Positions 5,759 through 7,633 of a DNA stretch of 7,633 bases are shown here, piece by piece; the first letter of the stretch is position 1; every line of letters starts with the position of its first letter. Location: the NCBI GenBank assembly GCA_003171295.1, contig PMYF01000919.1, positions 1,984 through 9,616 on the forward strand. Reading direction: 5' to 3'. The translations under genes were made by a program, and so were the position numbers. The stretch comes from Acidobacteriota bacterium. Lineage in GTDB: Bacteria; Acidobacteriota; Terriglobia; UBA7540. Below the pieces are notes generated by a model. It had not been told where the DNA came from. It did no database searches and saw only the letters and a program-made list of their open reading frames with translations.

Positions 5759-6016
5759 ATGAATCGACATGAGAACAAGGTCTTCGAGAGCCAGCACGTG
5801 ATCCTGGACGATGGAGTATTTGTGAACTGCACGTTCAAGAACTGCAGCCTGGAGTATTCGGGCGGAGATGTCTACGTGCAGAACTGCCAAGGAGAAGGGT
5901 GTCAACTGATTTGGCGGGGAGCGGCGCAGCGCACGGTTCAGTTGCTGCAAGGGCTTGGCCTGATGGTTCCGCCTCCAGTGCCGCCAGGCTCCGAACCGCC
6001 CAGTCGAGTGCAATGA
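5759..6016 (+). CDS. Small pentapeptide-like (beta-helix) protein, function unknown
   Basis: Predicted 85-residue cytoplasmic protein. Residues about 16-52 alternate short hydrophobic and polar segments with regularly placed FxNC / NCSL / QNC units (cysteines at 24, 29, 43 and 48), as in very short right-handed beta-helix or pentapeptide-like proteins. A GAAQRTVQLLQGLGL segment (54-68) is probably an amphipathic helix, and the tail is proline-rich (71-81). The start ATG is only 4 bases after the sigma-factor stop, so the two genes are very likely one transcript. The ribosome binding site is weak, which fits translational coupling. I recall similar unnamed small proteins in Acidobacteriota and Bacteroidota but know no function. 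A partner or modulator role for the sigma factor is possible from position alone and is unproven. Confidence 0.65.
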   Translation: MNRHENKVFESQHVILDDGVFVNCTFKNCSLEYSGGDVYVQNCQGEGCQLIWRGAAQRTVQLLQGLGLMVPPPVPPGSEPPSRVQ

Positions 6017-6272
6017 CCGGAGCGGCTGATATCACGGGGTGCGGCCGGAAGCGGACCGACCCCGAGGTGCTCTCCACCCGGAGGAGACCACGGCCCTTGG
6101 TTTGATTATCAAGCGAGCCCCGTTCGGTACTCCGGGACAGACGGCCCAACTTATCTCGGGTTCCCGCCCACCAGAAGTGACCGGATACCGATAATGTGAT
6201 GTTTCAAAACGACTTGCGTGCAACTCTCGTTCTCGGATTCGCCCTCCTCCTTGCACCTGCTTAGCAATTCTC
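6017..6272. other. Spacer between the small protein gene and aroDE
   Basis: No supported gene or strong terminator. From about 6180 on the sequence is visibly more AT-rich than its surroundings, as expected before a promoter. An 85-codon minus-strand frame (6151-6408) crosses the aroDE promoter and start without a ribosome binding site; I do not call it. Confidence 0.5.
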
Positions 6273-6302
6273 TTGCCTTTTGTTCATCAAAACCTTTATA
6301 TT
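6273..6302 (+). promoter_or_regulatory. Probable sigma-70 promoter for aroDE
   Basis: TTGCCT (6273-6278), an 18-base spacer and TATATT (6297-6302) match 4 of 6 and 5 of 6 consensus positions, in a locally AT-rich stretch. Transcription would start near 6309, about 38 bases before the TTG start. The match is moderate, but the position suits the gene. Confidence 0.45.
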
Positions 6303-6334
6303 CAAGCGTTTGAGCCTCGAGATTGCCCAACGGT

Positions 6335-6339
6335 AAGGA
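6335..6339 (+). promoter_or_regulatory. Shine-Dalgarno site supporting a TTG start for aroDE
   Basis: AAGGA lies 7 bases before TTG 6347. The frame is closed by a TGA at 6311-6313. The later GTG (6377) and ATG (6407) would cut into the first beta-strand, RIFVSLAAP, so the start must be upstream of them, leaving TTG 6347 or TTG 6323. Confidence 0.65.
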
Positions 6340-6346
6340 CCCAGGA

Positions 6347-7633
6347 TTGGCCAAGTCGACCACGCCCCGCATTTTTGTGAGTCTCGCCGCGCCTACCCTG
6401 AGTGCCATGGAAGCGCTAGCTGTGCGTGTGGTGGGAGTACCCGTCGGTTATGAGCTTCGCCTGGATTACCTCCAGAACTTCACCCAATTCGAATCCCAGC
6501 TTCACCAAATGCTCATGCGTCTGCACTTTCCGCAAATCATCGCCACCTGTCGCCTGACGACAGCGGGGGGCATGCTGCGGGGCTCGCTTTCCGATCAGGT
6601 GGCCATCCTTTCGGCCGCAGTGCGGGCTGGTTGCCAGTGGGTGGATCTGGAGATTGAGTCAGTTCAGAAGGGCGGAGTGGCGTTGCTGCGCGAATTCCGG
6701 CCAGCCAAGCTCATCGTTTCCTATCACGACTTCCATAAGACACCCGCGCTGGGCGCGACGTATCGGCGTCTGGCGCGGTTGCCGGTGCAGGTCGTGAAAA
6801 TCGCCACGCAGGCACGCTACCTACGCGACAACCTGCAAATCCGCCGCCTTCTCAAGGCGAATCGCCGCCGCGCGCCGCGCCTCGTGGCGCTGGCAATGGG
6901 CGCGCCGGGGATGCCCTCGCGGCTGCTCTCCCTGCACTGGGGTTCGGCGTTCACCTATGCCGCGCCCTTCAACCACTCTCCCGCCGCGGCCGGCCAGATT
7001 CCCGCCGAGGTCATGCGCTCAGTCTACCGGGTCGACCGCCTGGACAGCGGGGCGCAGCTTTACGGCGTGCTGGGCTCGCACGCGTCCCTCTCACTTTCCC
7101 CGGCCATGCAGAATGCGGCCTTTCAGGCTAAGCATGTGAGTGCTGTTTTCCTGCCTTGCCAAACGCATCAACTGGCGGACTTCCTCACCTTCGCGCGGGA
7201 GCTGGAGCTGCAGGGGTTCGCCATCACGATGCCCTACAAGCGTGCCATCCTGCGCGCGCTCGATTGGGTGGACCCGCTCGCGCACCGCATCGGCGCGTGT
7301 AACACCGTGGCGGTACAGCGCGGCCGGTGGTTGGGATGGAACACTGACGCCGCTGCCGTGGTGGAAGTCCTCACCAAGCGTTTGCGCCTGGCGGGCAGCC
7401 GCATTCTGATTCTGGGCGCGGGCGGCGCGGCGCGCGCGGCTGCTTACGCGGTGCGCGCGGAGGGCGCGGAAGTCGTCATCGCCGCGCGGCGGGAACAGGC
7501 GGCACGCACCCTGGCGCGCGGCCTCGCAGCACAGGTGGTCCCCTGGGCCAGCGCCGAAGGCCTGGAAGTGGACGCCGTCATCAACGCCACGCCGGTGGGC
7601 ATGTACCCGCATGTTGACACCACGCCCATCGAC
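6347..7633 (+). CDS. aroDE: Bifunctional type I 3-dehydroquinate dehydratase / shikimate dehydrogenase, 3' end outside window
   Basis: Fused cytoplasmic enzyme for steps 3 and 4 of the shikimate pathway: 3-dehydroquinate to 3-dehydroshikimate, then NADPH reduction to shikimate. The 429 codons seen run off the window end. Dehydratase half (about 7-230): RIFVSLAAP strand, E36-L-R38-L-D40, R69 in ATCR, catalytic H127 in SYHDF, Schiff-base lysine K151 in VVKIA, AMGAPGMPSR with R192, and Q217 in AGQIP. Dehydrogenase half (from about 239): substrate serines S249 and S251 in SLSP, catalytic K298 in ITMPYK, N319 in GACNT, D334 in NTD, the NADP loop GAGGAARA (357-364) and INATPVGM (412-419). Two oddities: the position matching E86 of enteric AroD seems to be A73 (TTAGG), and the shikimate loop reads GSHASLSLSP, not the usual GxPxxHSLSP. 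Such fusions are known in plants, Chlamydia and some other bacteria. The start is probably TTG with AAGGA upstream. Confidence 0.92.
   Translation, partial: MAKSTTPRIFVSLAAPTLSAMEALAVRVVGVPVGYELRLDYLQNFTQFESQLHQMLMRLHFPQIIATCRLTTAGGMLRGSLSDQVAILSAAVRAGCQWVDLEIESVQKGGVALLREFRPAKLIVSYHDFHKTPALGATYRRLARLPVQVVKIATQARYLRDNLQIRRLLKANRRRAPRLVALAMGAPGMPSRLLSLHWGSAFTYAAPFNHSPAAAGQIPAEVMRSVYRVDRLDSGAQLYGVLGSHASLSLSPAMQNAAFQAKHVSAVFLPCQTHQLADFLTFARELELQGFAITMPYKRAILRALDWVDPLAHRIGACNTVAVQRGRWLGWNTDAAAVVEVLTKRLRLAGSRILILGAGGAARAAAYAVRAEGAEVVIAARREQAARTLARGLAAQVVPWASAEGLEVDAVINATPVGMYPHVDTTPID

Noticed and set aside
6151..6408. 85-codon minus-strand frame ending in LVGGNPR
   Set aside because: It runs through the aroDE promoter and start, lacks a ribosome binding site at any of its starts, and matches nothing I know. 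The Glu/Lys-rich middle (EQKARELLSRCKEEGE) is the only point in its favour.
7091..7612. 173-codon minus-strand frame
   Set aside because: Antisense shadow of the shikimate dehydrogenase domain.

Overview
The window looks like high-GC bacterial chromosome, most plausibly from the Acidobacteriota or a relative. That placement is inference. It rests on a fused type I 3-dehydroquinate dehydratase/shikimate dehydrogenase, a FliA-type sigma factor behind a sigma-54 promoter signature, and two small proteins of a style I associate with that phylum. No marker gene settles it.

Left part (about 1-2140): a two-gene type IV toxin-antitoxin / abortive-infection operon of the AbiE kind. It has an AbiEi-like winged-helix antitoxin/repressor and an AbiEii nucleotidyltransferase toxin that overlap by 8 bases. 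A near-consensus promoter precedes them, with a 7-bp inverted repeat around its -10 box. About 300 bases past the toxin lies the 5' half of a tRNA-Arg(CCU) gene on the minus strand. It is cut exactly at the end of the anticodon loop, which suggests the edge of an integrated element carrying the defence operon. Between toxin and tRNA half are a large stem-loop and a pair of 10-base direct repeats.

Middle (about 2141-4474): gene-poor. It holds a 155-base nested palindromic element, a strong hairpin, and one plausible small minus-strand gene for a 120-residue protein with four cysteines. About 1.27 kb after that has no convincing gene on either strand.

Right part (4475-7633): a sigma-54 type -24/-12 promoter, then a hairpin-containing leader of about 175 bases, then a FliA/sigma-28-family sigma factor with an unusual 76-residue C-terminal tail. 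Four bases after its stop is a small pentapeptide-like protein, probably co-transcribed. Then comes a separately promoted aroDE fusion gene with a probable TTG start, which runs off the window end. All visible active-site positions are kept except one glutamate in the dehydratase half and some non-catalytic positions in the shikimate-binding loop.

The three functional blocks (defence operon, sigma-factor cascade step, aromatic amino acid biosynthesis) seem independent. The points most worth a second look are the broken tRNA next to the AbiE operon and the sigma-54 to FliA-type regulatory arrangement with its structured leader.
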